In this document: positions 24,538-34,547 of the stretch, in pieces | Layout of the letters: each line of letters starts with the position of its first letter | How positions within the stretch are numbered: position 1 is the stretch's first letter | Source of the DNA: Dermanyssus gallinae | Taxonomy: Eukaryota; Arthropoda; Arachnida; Mesostigmata; Dermanyssidae | Length of the DNA stretch: 64,000 bases | Assembly (NCBI GenBank): GCA_003439945.1 | Contig: QVRM01002464.1 | Span: 62,001 to 126,000, forward strand | Reading direction: 5' to 3' | The notes under the pieces: model-generated | What the model saw: the letters and a program-made list of their open reading frames with translations, nothing else | The model's database searches: none | What the model was told of the DNA's origin: nothing | Position numbers and translations under genes: made by a program

Positions 24538-24912
24538 TCCCAGGAGGAGGCGTACGTTAGGGAAGGCCCAGCGCGGCGACGAGGAGTTGTAGACCCCAAT
24601 GTCCTGAACCTCTTCGCTGCATGCTTTCAGCTCAGCAAACCGGTTATCTCATCTCTGACAAACAGGCGAGCGAGAAAGAGAGGAGAGAGATCATTGGAGG
24701 TCGGGTTGTGCCTTCAAGCTACACGCCCATCAAGGAGAACCATTGGCGTCGCTGAGCTTCCAGCCAATGGAACTGTTTCCCGCTGCCCAATACTCAGCAT
24801 TAGATGCATGGGCACTTATATGTGGCGGGGGGGTGTATGCGCGTCTCCTCGTTCGAGGCTACATTGCTGTAAGAGCTCTGCGGTAAATCAGATTCTACTG
24901 CCGTTTTTATAA
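24538..24912 (+). other. About 125-codon open stretch without ATG, GC-rich
   Basis: One + frame stays open from about 24538 to the TAA at 24910-24912, with a natural-looking composition but no recognisable family. Another frame of the same DNA contains EIIGGRVVPSSYTPIKENHW at about 24687-24750, and a third contains ALICGGG downstream at about 24811-24831. Those two fragments recall the IVGG amino terminus and the CGG motif of S1 serine proteases. Stops, frameshifts and the absence of a TAAHC motif mean this is at most a decayed exon. Confidence 0.2.
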
Positions 24913-25086
24913 GGTCAGTTCGACATAACGTAAAGCGGAATTATAAAAAACAAATGGGCTACAGTATTTTTTTTTTTTTCATCTAATTATGACATACACA
25001 TATGTAGATAGCGTTTATATTATAGATTTGCAAACTTATTGCATGCGATTATGTGTCAATACAGTGCTAACGTTGAAGCGTTGATA

Positions 25087-25088
<2 letters not shown>

Positions 25089-25159
<71 letters not shown>
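25089..25159. repeat. (ATT)n trinucleotide tract
   Basis: About 23 ATT units. The polytyrosine reading through it on + (25039-25362) is an artefact. Confidence 0.95.
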
Positions 25160-25292
25160 GTAAGGTATTTATACCGGGTACATCGCACACGGGTTCCATC
25201 ACCCCGTACGCTCCCGTAGAGAAGTTCATGAAGACTGTAGCACTCAGTGTATTTGTAGCTTCTGCATGTAGCAATGCGTTAAGTACCACTAG

Positions 25293-25517
25293 TTGGTTGT
25301 CCGGCTCTACAACAAAGATTTCTGCACTGTCTCTCTCAATGGATCAGCAGGACAACAAATAATGAGTTTTGATGTCACAAACAATTTTGTATATACCCCA
25401 TTTGGATGTTGCGCGCTCAATAAAGATAAACAATACATTCTCGTGGGGAGTTCCACGAAGCTTGCAAAATCGACCGACCTGATGTACGTTATAAGTCAGA
25501 TGTTAAAATATTTTTAA
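25293..25517 (+). CDS. Candidate exon with NTR/TIMP-like signature
   Basis: The frame opens right after an in-frame TAG at 25290-25292, which could also be a splice-acceptor AG, and ends at TAA 25515-25517. It reads VVRLYNKDFCTVSLNG, then NNFVYTPFGCCALNKDKQ and YILVGSS. Netrin-like (NTR) domains, including tissue inhibitors of metalloproteases, have a conserved F-x-Y-T...C-x-L...Y-L-x-G segment in this order, with an upstream strand resembling VVRLYNKDFC. No signal peptide, amino-terminal CxC or later cysteines are present in the frame, so it would be one internal exon or a decayed copy. Similarity is by memory only. Confidence 0.3.
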   Translation: MVVRLYNKDFCTVSLNGSAGQQIMSFDVTNNFVYTPFGCCALNKDKQYILVGSSTKLAKSTDLMYVISQMLKYF

Positions 25518-26201
25518 AAACAATGCATACTTAGACATATATGATTCATATATAAAGCCGCTCTTCACTTGACTTGACTTAAAATATGGCTCACGATTGT
25601 TGCTAAAGAAACCAAGTTTCTCTGTAAAAGCTAGTGCAAGCAGCCGCGGACTTCACCCCAGCAAGCTAGGCTAGAACAACGATTGATACATATTTATGCC
25701 TTCGTCCACTATTCTATTGAAGAACATGTTCAGCTGCTGGATTGCTTTTTTTGTTATTAAGCAAGATCCTAGCAAGAACTAGAAAAAATTATTTAAAGCA
25801 GAATACTTATTTTTGTGTGCACGTCAGGAATGGCTCACAGTCGACTAAAACATTTCATTTCCAACCCGCGAATTTTATCGTGAGCGGTGTTTTAAGCTGT
25901 CAAACTCCACGAGCGAGATACGAAAACGTGAAAATATTTCTAATTACAAGTTACGAGTTAGTCAGTTTTATCGCAGCGTCCGTCAAGCGTTATCTACTAT
26001 TATGGAGCGTACGTCTCCAGCTCTTATTGAGATATATGTTTTGCAGCTGTCAATACTAATTGCGTATAAATATATATATATAAACTGAATATGTACATAA
26101 ATATGTATGGGAAATGTACGTCAAAAGTTTATTTCGTTATATACAGGAAGTAATAATTGTCTCCTTATGAACGTATACACCGGCTGAAATAAATAAAAAT
26201 G

Positions 26202-26655
26202 TCACATTTCCTTCAGGTTCGGCCGTCTCCAATCTAGCAGAGTTTCATGAACAGAGGCATCGTTACCGCGTTGAATGTCCAGCGATAGTCTCTGGTGCTG
26301 GTATGCGAGAGCTCTAATGTTTCCTGTCGAACGCTGAGCGCCTTGCCGACTCGTTGGATAAGTTTGTATGTCATCGGACCAAATTCTCCCAGTGTTTCAA
26401 ATGTTCGCCAACGGGCGGACGTCGTGATCTAAGTAATACTGGCATACTTTTTACACTTATTGATCTCCGCCAACATAGACGCGTGACCAGCATGCTCCGC
26501 TCCCGCGCCGACCATTGAAGGGGCTAATGAGTCAGTAACGGTTGCATCCCATTCCAGCATGCGACCCATCTCGAAGGACGTTGGTGTCAATACCGGTGTC
26601 CGGTCTCGTTCGATCATTCCTGCAGAGATCTTTCCACGCAAAAGAAAAGCCATAG
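26202..26655 (-). pseudogene. Retroelement 3' ORF relic with RPD motif (copy 2)
   Basis: Minus-strand reading begins with LCRNDRTRPDT at about 26620. After a frameshift it continues MGRMLEWDATVTDSLAPSMV and AEINKCKKYASIT, with a stop. It then resumes as ANIFETLGEFGPMTYKLIQR and ends YQHQRLSLDIQRGNDASVHE through LKEM to TGA at 26202-26204. The order (RPD, W-D-A-T-V-x-D, K-Y, ETLG, LSxxIQRGNA) matches copy 1 at 12.5 kb and the family I know from invertebrate reverse-transcriptase polyproteins. It is more complete than copy 1 because the true carboxy terminus is visible. At least one stop and two frameshifts inactivate it. Confidence 0.75.
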
Positions 26656-26689
26656 TGTGAGAGTGTCGTCATCTGACCCGCAGCCTGGC

Positions 26690-26870
26690 CAATCGTAGTG
26701 GGCGCTTGCTCGAGAAGATGCGCAAATATTTCTCCTAGAGTAGGGTGGACCAGCCGTTCTGAGAAAGAATGTCAGTGGGTGTGATACCGCGAAGAGAGGC
26801 TTATCTGTCGGATAATGCTGCCAACGTTAGATTGTGAGCCCTTTTACCTGTGTGCAGCAATTGTTTGGTC
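26690..26870 (-). pseudogene. Possible tyrosine-recombinase carboxy-terminal relic
   Basis: A single minus-strand frame with two stops reads RAHNLTLAALSDR, stop, ASLRGITPTDILSQNGWSTL, stop, EKYLRIFSS. The pattern H-x-L...A...G-(I/V)...D-I-L...W-S...YLR resembles the last catalytic box region of tyrosine recombinases from DIRS- and Crypton-like elements. The HxxR motif would be degraded to HNLT, and no upstream catalytic Arg box is legible. It lies between two copies of the RPD-motif retroelement. The call rests on about 40 residues and could be chance. Confidence 0.25.
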
Positions 26871-26929
26871 TTTTTCAACGCCTGGGACATAGAGGAGACC
26901 ATGGCTGGACCAGTCAACACTCACAGCAT

Positions 26930-26955
26930 TATATATATATATATATATATATATA
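26930..26955. repeat. Short (AT)n tract
   Basis: About 13 AT units separating the recombinase-like relic from the copy-3 retroelement tail. Confidence 0.9.
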
Positions 26956-27081
26956 TTATCATCACCAGACGAGGTTTAGCAAAGTGCCAATTTTGCGGAT
27001 TTGCTCAAAAGTCCAAACGCCGGAAGCACCCAAAATTTCGAACGTGAGAGAGCAGAATTCATGAGACTACCTGATTAATAA

Positions 27082-27560
27082 TTAGTAGCTTGCTGGTCTC
27101 CTCAAAGTGGGCTGCGTATTCAGCTTCGGATACGCAGCCACCGACCATAGAAGGGGCAGAGAGTCGATGATGAATGCAACCCCAACTGGCACTTTACCTC
27201 GCTCAGAGGGTGTAAGTAGAATCCCGTCTGGACGTGGGCCGTTTTCCGCGCATAGACCGGGCGGTTCCGAGATGCACGAAAGACCCCGTGACCTAAGGGC
27301 TCCGCTGAAGGCCACAATAAGAGCGGCATGTTTAGGGCCTTGACCTGCACAGAGTAGACACGGTAAGCCATGAAGTCTCAGTTTGTCAACGTGTTGACCA
27401 CATTGAAACAAATGATGGCTCACTGTGTCTTCTCCTAGTCGTCGGCGTACTACTTTGCGAGTCGTCTCGTTGTCTAGAAGTGTACCCATGGGGGCAGTGG
27501 GAAGCGCATGTTACCAGGCGTCCCGAAACCTTTGCGGGAACAGTGTTCAGGCGAGCTTTG
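27082..27560 (-). pseudogene. Retroelement 3' ORF relic with HGLxC and RPDG motifs (copy 3)
   Basis: This is the best preserved relic of its family, with about 135 codons open on the minus strand (27489-27082) and coding-like sequence back to about 27560 (LPTAPMGTLLDNE). In order it reads SHHLFQCGQHVDKLRLHGLP, PKHAALIVAFSGALRSRGL, CISEPPGLCAENGPRPDGIL, and VGVAFIIDSLPL. The family pattern I recognise is LGTLLDDE, CxCG, HGLxC, RHxALN, EPxGL, RPDG, then D.....DSLAPS. The Cys/His cluster is a likely zinc-binding segment ahead of the RPD region. It overlaps copy 2 in content at the RPD motif, so the two are separate insertions. The start and the upstream polymerase are missing. Confidence 0.8.
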
Positions 27561-27712
27561 ATTGTTTCCTAGAAAGCTTCGCTGAGCAGTCGTTACACTG
27601 CGTCTTGCAAAGGGACACTACAGTCAGGTTGGGATAGTACGTTGTCAGGGGTGCCGGTCTGCACCGCGTAAGTTTTTTCCTGAAGGAGGGTCAAGTTGAT
27701 ATATATGTATAT

Positions 27713-27768
27713 ATTGACTGAGATATGCATGCAAACACCTATGTGTTTGCATGCATATCTCAGTGAAT
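27713..27768. repeat. Perfect 22-bp inverted repeat with 4-base loop
   Basis: The arm 27717-27738 is the exact reverse complement of 27743-27764, separated by CTAT. After one mismatch the pairing extends by about four more bases on each side. The stem contains the palindromic core ATGCAT. In RNA it would give a stem of more than 22 bp, which is short for a microRNA precursor. It could also be a hairpin left by a foldback event or a protein-binding dyad. Confidence 0.9.
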
Positions 27769-27799
27769 AAAAAAATGCAGAAACGTGACTCTTGAAAAG

Positions 27800-29250
27800 C
27801 TGCTTGAAGTAACTGCATGTGACGTTTAGGAGTAGAAAACAGTTTTTTTTCAAACATTGGGGTTGAAATCTTAAACTTTTTGCATTGGTGAAGTACTACG
27901 GTACGGGGTTTCGACTTAACTGGTGATATCCTTAAACACTCTAGTTGAACGACACGTTGCATTCTTTGGGGAAACATATTCGTTAACAAGTTCTGTCGCG
28001 CTTCTAGCTTCAGCCAAATTTCGTAGCGTTCGTTTTTTTCATTACAAATAATGTTTGTTAAAGTATTAAAGTGAGTATTAATAGCGCTTTGCCGTAATAT
28101 GACTTAAAGAAGTCAACATTCTAATGACCAAAGAGGCTGATCATTTCCTGCATGTATTAGGAAATTTCACTGGCCTCTCTATTACCGTTTTTCCTCATCG
28201 ACATATCATTTTCGTTACAAAACCTCCACGGCTTTTATTTCGCAGAGTAATGTGGAAGTAGGACAATATTCAACGAGGTCTAACACGGCCGCCCCAGGCT
28301 AGGACTTGACTTCGCGGTTGCCTGTCGTTTTCCGTGGTTGCCATGTAAATGCTCTGGTTTGAATGACTAGTCACGCAAACCAATGTTTTGCGAGCAAATT
28401 GTTTTAAAGTGTATAATTATAAGTCCTCCGGCTACCTTTCTGTGAGTAGCCAGTAAAAATAACTCCTTGGAAATTCTCCAAAAAATATTGGTCATAACTG
28501 ACGTTTCTCAGCCGAAAAAAACATGCTTCTTCGGCGTTCTCCACTGCTTTTCAGCTCGGATGAATAGTGGTAGATCTAATTCTTGTTCTCGGTCGCGTTT
28601 TGTGCTCTACGCTTGATTAAGCACTAACGAGCACTGCTATGAAAAATCTACTCGTGTATTTAGTCGGTGGTTAGCAATCGCGGTACTACTTTACACACAG
28701 CTTTTTGTTTTTTCTGATTTCACACACTCTGTTGTTTCCTCTAATTAAACACAGTTGTTTTCTTCTAATTAATTGCTAATTATTTCTACAGCATATTATG
28801 CACCCCACCTACTGAGATGTTCACGTTATGGCAATCCTACATAATATAATTATGTAGAGTGTATGTACGTTATGGTAGTCCTGCATAATTATAATGCACA
28901 TTTTTAACCATTTCAGGGGCAGTGACCCCAGCTGGACGTTCAGCAAGGCGTTTTGATTGATGTCCGGGCGTGTTTGGTTTAATTAATTCCAAAATAAATG
29001 CTCGCCAATGCTGGCGCAGAGTCTCCGTAAATTTTGCCTACCTCGACTAAAACTCGAAGTAAAAATGCCTAATCATGGCACGGAATTGTGTTCCTTTACA
29101 CGTCAACGACACGTGCTGGTACGCTCCGCTTCATGACTGCCATATGTACTCGAATCTAAACGTCGTTTTTGCGTAAAAGTTATTATGTGAAAGTGTGAAG
29201 AGTGTCGTTATATACTACAGAGATAGCGGCGCCACATTATGGAAATGTTG
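27800..29250. other. No recognisable gene
   Basis: AT-rich DNA with very few open frames of any length. A near-repeat at 28840-28895 (TGCATAAT / TACATAAT with TTATGGTAGTCCT) is the only internal structure noticed. Confidence 0.45.
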
Positions 29251-29269
29251 TTTACCTTTTAAACGACCG

Positions 29270-29427
29270 GTATATATATATATATATATATATAAGGATG
29301 CAAGTGGAGCAGCAATTGTCTCCTGAGAACGTGTGCACTATATATATATATATATAAGAATGCAAGTGAAGCGGCAATTGTCTCTTGAGAACGTGAGCAC
29401 TATATATATATATATATATATATATAT
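29270..29427. repeat. Two tandem 64-bp units alternating with (AT)n
   Basis: Unit cores at 29295-29338 and 29358-29400 are about 44 bases long and share AAGxATGCAAGTGxAGCxGC followed by AATTGTCTCxTGAGAACGTG. They differ at about six positions and end GCAC before an AT tract. AT tracts lie before, between and after them, so the duplication unit includes the AT run. Confidence 0.9.
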
Positions 29428-29715
29428 GACATACCAGGCTATCAGGCGGCAGCTCTACTGATGTGTATGGCTGAAGAATATTTAAAAGAAAGACCATAGG
29501 GGGATGGTATGAACGCTGAAAAAAAGGCGAATTGCCGAACTTGCAGTTTGCTTGTTGGACAGTTCCACCGCCTATGCGTTGGCTGCCGGATTTTGCCATT
29601 GTGCCACCACCGCTTGCAACCACCGCCTGATGAAGCTCTGCGTTGGACACAAAAATCCAACGCGGACTTTTGGCAACGCTACGGGTCATGGCTGTTGATG
29701 CTGCTATGGTCGTTT

Positions 29716-30110
29716 GGTGGTAGAATTTGTCCTCAATGCTCGGCGCTGGCATATCCCGCCTTGTTGTCGTCACCACCATCACCACCACCATCATCGTCGC
29801 CATCACCTCTGCTATTCGCTCGCTTTGTGCTCGTGTTCTTGTTCTCAAGAGGCGGAAGTGAATGTTTCGGGCACTCACCGAACGCCGAGTCCGTCCAGAG
29901 AGCGTTGACGAACTTCCGCCCATTATCATTATCGTCACCATCGCCCTCATCATCGTCATCATTATCATCAGTGTTATGTTTGCTGTCGTTGTTGGAAAGC
30001 CTGTCACTGTCGTCCACACTGCGGCCGCCGAGCTGATGGAGATCGTCAACGTCGTCGGCCTCGTCATTGCAAATCAGTCCTGCCGCTGTCGATTGTTGAT
30101 GCCCCGGGCG
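29716..30110 (-). other. Asp/Asn/Gly-rich open stretch; possible low-complexity exon
   Basis: The minus strand stays open for about 125 codons between a TGA near 30115 and a TGA near 29735. It reads ICNDEADDVDDLHQLGGRS, then DDSDRLSNNDSKHNTDDNDD, a mixed segment (FVNALWTDSAFGECPKHS), and another D/G-rich run. Acidic runs with a mixed middle occur in real arthropod proteins. However, the DNA is also a degenerate CAT/CAC/ATC repeat, which gives the same result without selection. No ATG-led start or clear splice sites. Other frames of the same DNA are open too (29509-30036 on +, 29252-30067 on -). Confidence 0.2.
29770..29975. repeat. Degenerate CAC/CAT/ATC trinucleotide tracts
   Basis: Two imperfect clusters (about 29770-29815 and 29918-29975) built from CACCAT, CATCAT and ATCGTC units. 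They precede the GTT and CAA tracts downstream in the same 1-kb region. Confidence 0.85.
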
Positions 30111-30124
30111 TCACCCTTGTTGTT

Positions 30125-30227
30125 TTATGTAGCCGTTTTTGTTGTTGCTGCGGTTGTTGTTGTTATTATTGTTACTGTTGTTGTTGCTGTTATTGCCGTT
30201 TTTGTTGTTGTGGTTATTGCCGTTCTT
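30125..30227. repeat. Imperfect (GTT)n tract
   Basis: Roughly 100 bases of GTT/GTTGCT/ATT triplets. It is the reverse-complement type of the CAA tract 235 bp downstream. Confidence 0.9.
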
Positions 30228-30406
30228 CCTGACTAAGGTCGTCGCACTTCATCAATGCTTCAGACGAGATACTTCACTCAACTAGATTAGTGACGCTGGC
30301 AATCCTCGGCTCTCTTCGAATGCACGAGAACAGAGATGTTGGCAGTGGTTTGTTCAAACGCCGGATTGCTATCACAAGCTCGGGCCGGCTGCGGTTGCCC
30401 TTTTGA

Positions 30407-30775
<369 letters not shown>

Positions 30776-31362
30776 CAATCGACCGACGATGTTCCGTCGC
30801 AGCCCTGTTGTGTGCTCATCTATGGATTATGCGGGAGTGCTGTAATATATTTTAGCAAGGAACACTAAATACAACATATGGAAAAGCGCAAATTATGAAT
30901 CGACTAAGATAAAGTAGAAAAGATAAGACCGACCAACTTGCACGGCTCGCAACAACTCAAAGTAGAAAACGATTATGCAAAAGTGCTTGGACCGGACTTT
31001 AGGTAGGCTGCAGAGGGTAAAAGCAGGAGAGCGGAAGACGACGCAACGAAATTGGATCATATCAAGGAAGTGACTTAGCAAATGCTAGAACAGAGAAACA
31101 GCAGGGAAGACGAACAATGTGTACTTGTCGAGAATACAAAGGGAGACTCGTAACCGTGAAGTTAGCAAATAAATATTCAGAGGGAAAGAGCGCGAGAAGA
31201 AGGCAAAAACGAACAAAACAGACGGGCGCCGAAAGCAGACAGGTCTACAGAGTCTTGCGGGCCTAGTAACGGCGTGGTTCGGGTTCCGGCAATCACCCAA
31301 CTCCCTCAGTAGGTATTCGGTCGAGATCCGACCAAAGAGGAAATTGGCTCCGGACACGAGAC

Positions 31363-31380
31363 ACCCCCCCCCCCCCCCCG
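31363..31380. repeat. Poly-C run
   Basis: About 17-18 consecutive C. Similar C or G homopolymers occur at 4668, 9905, 36873, 37511, 50937 and 56258, so long C/G runs are a recurring feature of this DNA. Confidence 0.9.
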
Positions 31381-31517
31381 TGTCCGTGTGAGTGATTCCT
31401 GCCCACTTGACCTAGATGAGCGGCTGCTCCGTTACGACTTCCCTACGCAACTCTACCACGTTACTAGAAACAGAGACCGAAAGAAAACGTGTCTGTACGT
31501 ATCATTCAGGCAAACAA

Positions 31518-31518
<1 letters not shown>

Positions 31519-31554
<36 letters not shown>

Positions 31555-31575
31555 CATACATACATACATATACCC
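31519..31575. repeat. (AT)n followed by (CATA)n
   Basis: About 32 bases of AT dinucleotide merge into six CATA units. Confidence 0.95.
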
Positions 31576-31579
31576 TTAT

Positions 31580-32170
31580 TTGCATAAAACATACGTGCAT
31601 ACATTCCTTGTCTCCGGTCTCCGTTTTTGCGGTGCAGTATGTGTTTGTCCTTACATTGGCGCTTCGAAAAACCCTCTCCTTTTGGCACAACGACACACCA
31701 TCTCACAGAGTAAGTTATCTCGGCGAAAAGTTCGGGTTTTGTGGTATCGTGTGTACTATGATTCTTAGTAGAGCTACTAGTCCTCAGAGTGACGGCCAGC
31801 CGTCGCACAAACTCATGAGCATCCAGCATGGCCATGTCGTATACTAAAACCACGTGTTCCACGGTTTCCCGTGTAGTCTGTTCCCAACCTACCTGAGAAT
31901 GTCCAGTGGATATATGTTTGCATACACATGTCTTCTTTAAAAAATGCAATGAAAAACCAAATGCTATATATACGAGTGCAGTGCTAATGCTTGAAATTTA
32001 CCGGCACACCGAAACCACTAAGATTTTCCGGTCTGTTTTGCCTAGAAAAGTCATGCATACGTTCTACACAGGTCGCACATTTCGCGCCAATCGGTGGCGG
32101 CGTTTTTTGTTTGAGTTTTGTTCAAAAAGGTCAAGAAAAGGACATTCTGCGATTTCTATCTAATCTTTAA
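31580..32170. other. No recognisable gene
   Basis: Open frames here on both strands are extended by the adjacent AT/CATA repeat. Nothing ahead of 32180 matches the amino-terminal half of a mariner transposase, so that part of the following element is missing. Confidence 0.45.
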
Positions 32171-32179
32171 GCGATAGAA

Positions 32180-32842
32180 GAAAACTTCGGATTGCTTCAG
32201 AGAGTGACCACAGGAGAGAAGTCATGAATATATGGTTATGACAAGGGGACCAAGGCCCAACCCTCCCAGCGGTGCTTTCAAGGAGAAGGCCGATCGAAAA
32301 AACTTAGACAGAGCAGATCCAACACAAATAGCATTTGACTATTTTTTTTTTGGCTACATGGAATTCATCTTACACAAATGTTTGTCACTTGGTTCTACAA
32401 TACAGAATACTACCGGGAAATTTGAAGAAGGTTGCGCAAGAGGGTTCCTACGCAAGAGGCTTGAACTCTGGGCAAACAATTATTAGATCATCTATCACAA
32501 AAACGCTCCGGCGCACATATTGTACTGATTTGGATTATTTGAATAAGTAACCGATTTCTTTATTGCCGCAACCTGCATATTTGCTAGACCTGGTTTTGTG
32601 CGACTTTTCTCTGTTCCCACGGGAAAAATTGAAGCGTTTACCAAACAAAATTTGGAGACTTTAGAGGCGATAAAGAAAATCTGCAGTTTGATTCTATGTT
32701 CCGAAAAACGCGTTTAAAAATACATAGTGGGAAAGGTTGGTATAAATGCACTGCATTCGGCAGAAACTATTTTGAAAGGAACAAGGACACTTTGGAAACT
32801 TACATTTTTTTCTCATAATTATGTATCACAATTTTTCCATCT

Positions 32843-32845
<3 letters not shown>
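32180..32845 (+). pseudogene. Mariner-family transposase relic, carboxy-terminal half
   Basis: From 32180 one frame reads ENFGLLQRVTTGEKS, a TGA where Trp is expected, then IYGYDKGTKAQPSQR, the diagnostic TGDESW-YGYDPETKAQ region of mariner transposases (Tc1/mariner superfamily, cut-and-paste, DD34D). Further on, in other frames, come YHKNAPAHI (normally HHDNAPAH), LPQPAYLLDLVLCDFSLFP (normally PYSPDLAPCDFFLF), and KCTAFGRNYFERNKDTLE at the carboxy end. The first catalytic Asp reads Glu and the second reads Lys; only the third is kept. The amino-terminal DNA-binding half and both terminal inverted repeats are missing. The 3' side runs directly into (AT)n. Confidence 0.85.

Positions 32846-32871
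<26 letters not shown>
32844..32871. repeat. (AT)n abutting the mariner relic
   Basis: About 14 AT units replace the expected 3' terminus of the mariner copy. Confidence 0.9.
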
Positions 32872-32876
<5 letters not shown>

Positions 32877-32879
32877 TTG

Positions 32880-33555
32880 TTTTTACATCGCTGTGCATTT
32901 TGGTGGCGTTAGGCTTGAGTGTTTTATTTCCGTTGTATCTAGTATCGTCTTGTTTCCATGTTGATGTCCCCGTGTAAGATTTGTATAATCCTACCTGCCC
33001 ATCGTTCCGCCTTTATCGAAGACTAAAGGTAGCAGCAAGAACATTGATCAAAATGTCTATTTGCATTCACCCACGTCAGAACGCTCGTCGTTGCGTGGAA
33101 ATGGTCCGTTCACATATTGACTATCCGATTGTCCATCTTCCTATGTAGACGGGCTATCCTGCTATGGTAATATCATCTCGGAAGTATCACAGCGGTCGTT
33201 CGCAAGTCGAATAGGACCTGCCGCAAACTGCTCTTATTATGAAGCAATATAGAAGTCCACAGTCATACGCCAATATCATATTACGAGTTAAAACGGCAAC
33301 CCAAGCATGGCAGACTTCTTGGAACGGTTGATATAGATTAAGCTCCTTAACATCAAAGGGCCCAGGCAATATTCTGTGAATCGCTGGGACGTATTGTGCG
33401 ACCTCGATGGCGTGCTCTCGGGCCCTAAGATCCGATTGAGAATAAGAAAACCATCCGCGTCTGAGGTAACCCGTTCGTGCAGCATATAGGCAAAATACTA
33501 CTACGTACTTTTCAGCGTACGAAGGGCACACTTTATATGCTGAGCAAGTAAAAAT
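32880..33555. other. No recognisable gene
   Basis: A 114-codon minus frame (33187-33531) and an overlapping 65-codon frame carry no family motif. Confidence 0.4.
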
Positions 33556-33558
33556 ATT

Positions 33559-33561
<3 letters not shown>

Positions 33562-33603
<42 letters not shown>
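33562..33603. repeat. (AT)n microsatellite
   Basis: About 40 bases of AT with AATATT-type flanks, followed to about 33.71 kb by AT-rich sequence with shorter ATAC/TATA runs. Confidence 0.95.
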
Positions 33604-33607
<4 letters not shown>

Positions 33608-33719
33608 CGTCGTCATTTATTTAAGTGTAGCAAAATATACATTTGTATATATATATACATATATATGTTTTTTATAAATATTTTTCTATATATATACTCT
33701 TACAGAAACCGTATATGCA

Positions 33720-34244
33720 CATCCAGACAGAGATTCCGCGGGGGCCAAACTGATTTAGTATAACAAACTAGGCCAAAAACGACAGCGCTCCTTATTCCAA
33801 GACTACCTACAGCGACATGAAGGAACGCTCTTCTCCCTAAATGTTCTAGCCTGATATTCTAGACTTCTCCGAGTATATCTTGATTGGTCTTGTTCTAGAG
33901 CTAGGACTCATGAAAGGATGGCACACTTAGCGATGATCATAGGACGAAGTTAAATTTTGGGGAGCCGAGACTGAATCTCCAGATACCAAGGGCCGCCCGG
34001 CAAGGTGCCGGGTTTAACGGAGTTCGACCGCTTCTTGAGCTTTTCTTATAGCTGAGAGTGTTTGTGCAATTTTATTCGAGTCTATATGAGCGCCTAGGAT
34101 CTCGAACTAATTTGAATTGACTCTCATTATTCCTAGAAGAGCTTTTTACATGCGTTGTCTATTTACGAATTTCAACACTGCCAGTTATTTTTGTCTGGTA
34201 ATAATACGCAATGTTTTGAGTTAAAATTTATTGGTGTGAGGCTG

Positions 34245-34245
<1 letters not shown>
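33720..34245. other. No recognisable gene
   Basis: Short frames only. A GGAGTTCGACCGC string at about 34018 resembles a pol III B box, but no A box or SINE body accompanies it. Confidence 0.4.
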
Positions 34246-34248
<3 letters not shown>

Positions 34249-34279
<31 letters not shown>

Positions 34280-34455
34280 AGCGTGTTCAACGGTGCTAGG
34301 ACGCGTGTCATGGTTATCATCTACCGGCACGTCTCTGGTTCGATTCCAGTTGTTGACTGATTTTTGTTTTAAGTGATGCTCACTAAGAACAGATGATAAA
34401 CCATAAACCGCTGAGAGTCAGCAACCGCAAAGACTGTTGATAAAAGCCTAAATAT
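34249..34455 (+). mobile_element. tRNA-derived SINE, family 2, adjoining (AT)n
   Basis: After an AT tract (34249-34278) comes a tRNA-like head ending in B box TGGTTCGATTCC (34337-34348), then GTTGTTGACTGAT, GATGCTCACTAAGA, AGATGATAAACCATAAACC and a tail GACTGTTGATAAAAGCCTA. The same body occurs at 54.94 and 62.70 kb. A pol III-transcribed SINE is inferred from the B box, the length of about 170 bp and multiple dispersed copies. The A box is eroded in this copy. Confidence 0.7.
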
Positions 34456-34547
34456 ATCAACATGTCTGTCTTTGCTGCCGCTCTAAGCGACTCTGATATT
34501 TAAAAAAAGTGATATGTTAATTTAGGTATACATGTCGAGCAAATGAG

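Noticed and set aside
25039..25362. Plus frame with a long polytyrosine run
   Set aside because: It is the TAT reading of the ATT tract and is out of frame with the better NTR-like candidate.
27713..27768. MicroRNA precursor
   Set aside because: The total stem-loop is only about 56 nt with a 4-nt loop and near-perfect pairing, shorter than usual animal precursors; left as an unexplained hairpin.
29862..30236. 124-codon hydrophobic + frame resembling a membrane protein
   Set aside because: The Ile/Val runs come from ATC/GTT triplet repeats; no start context or family motif.
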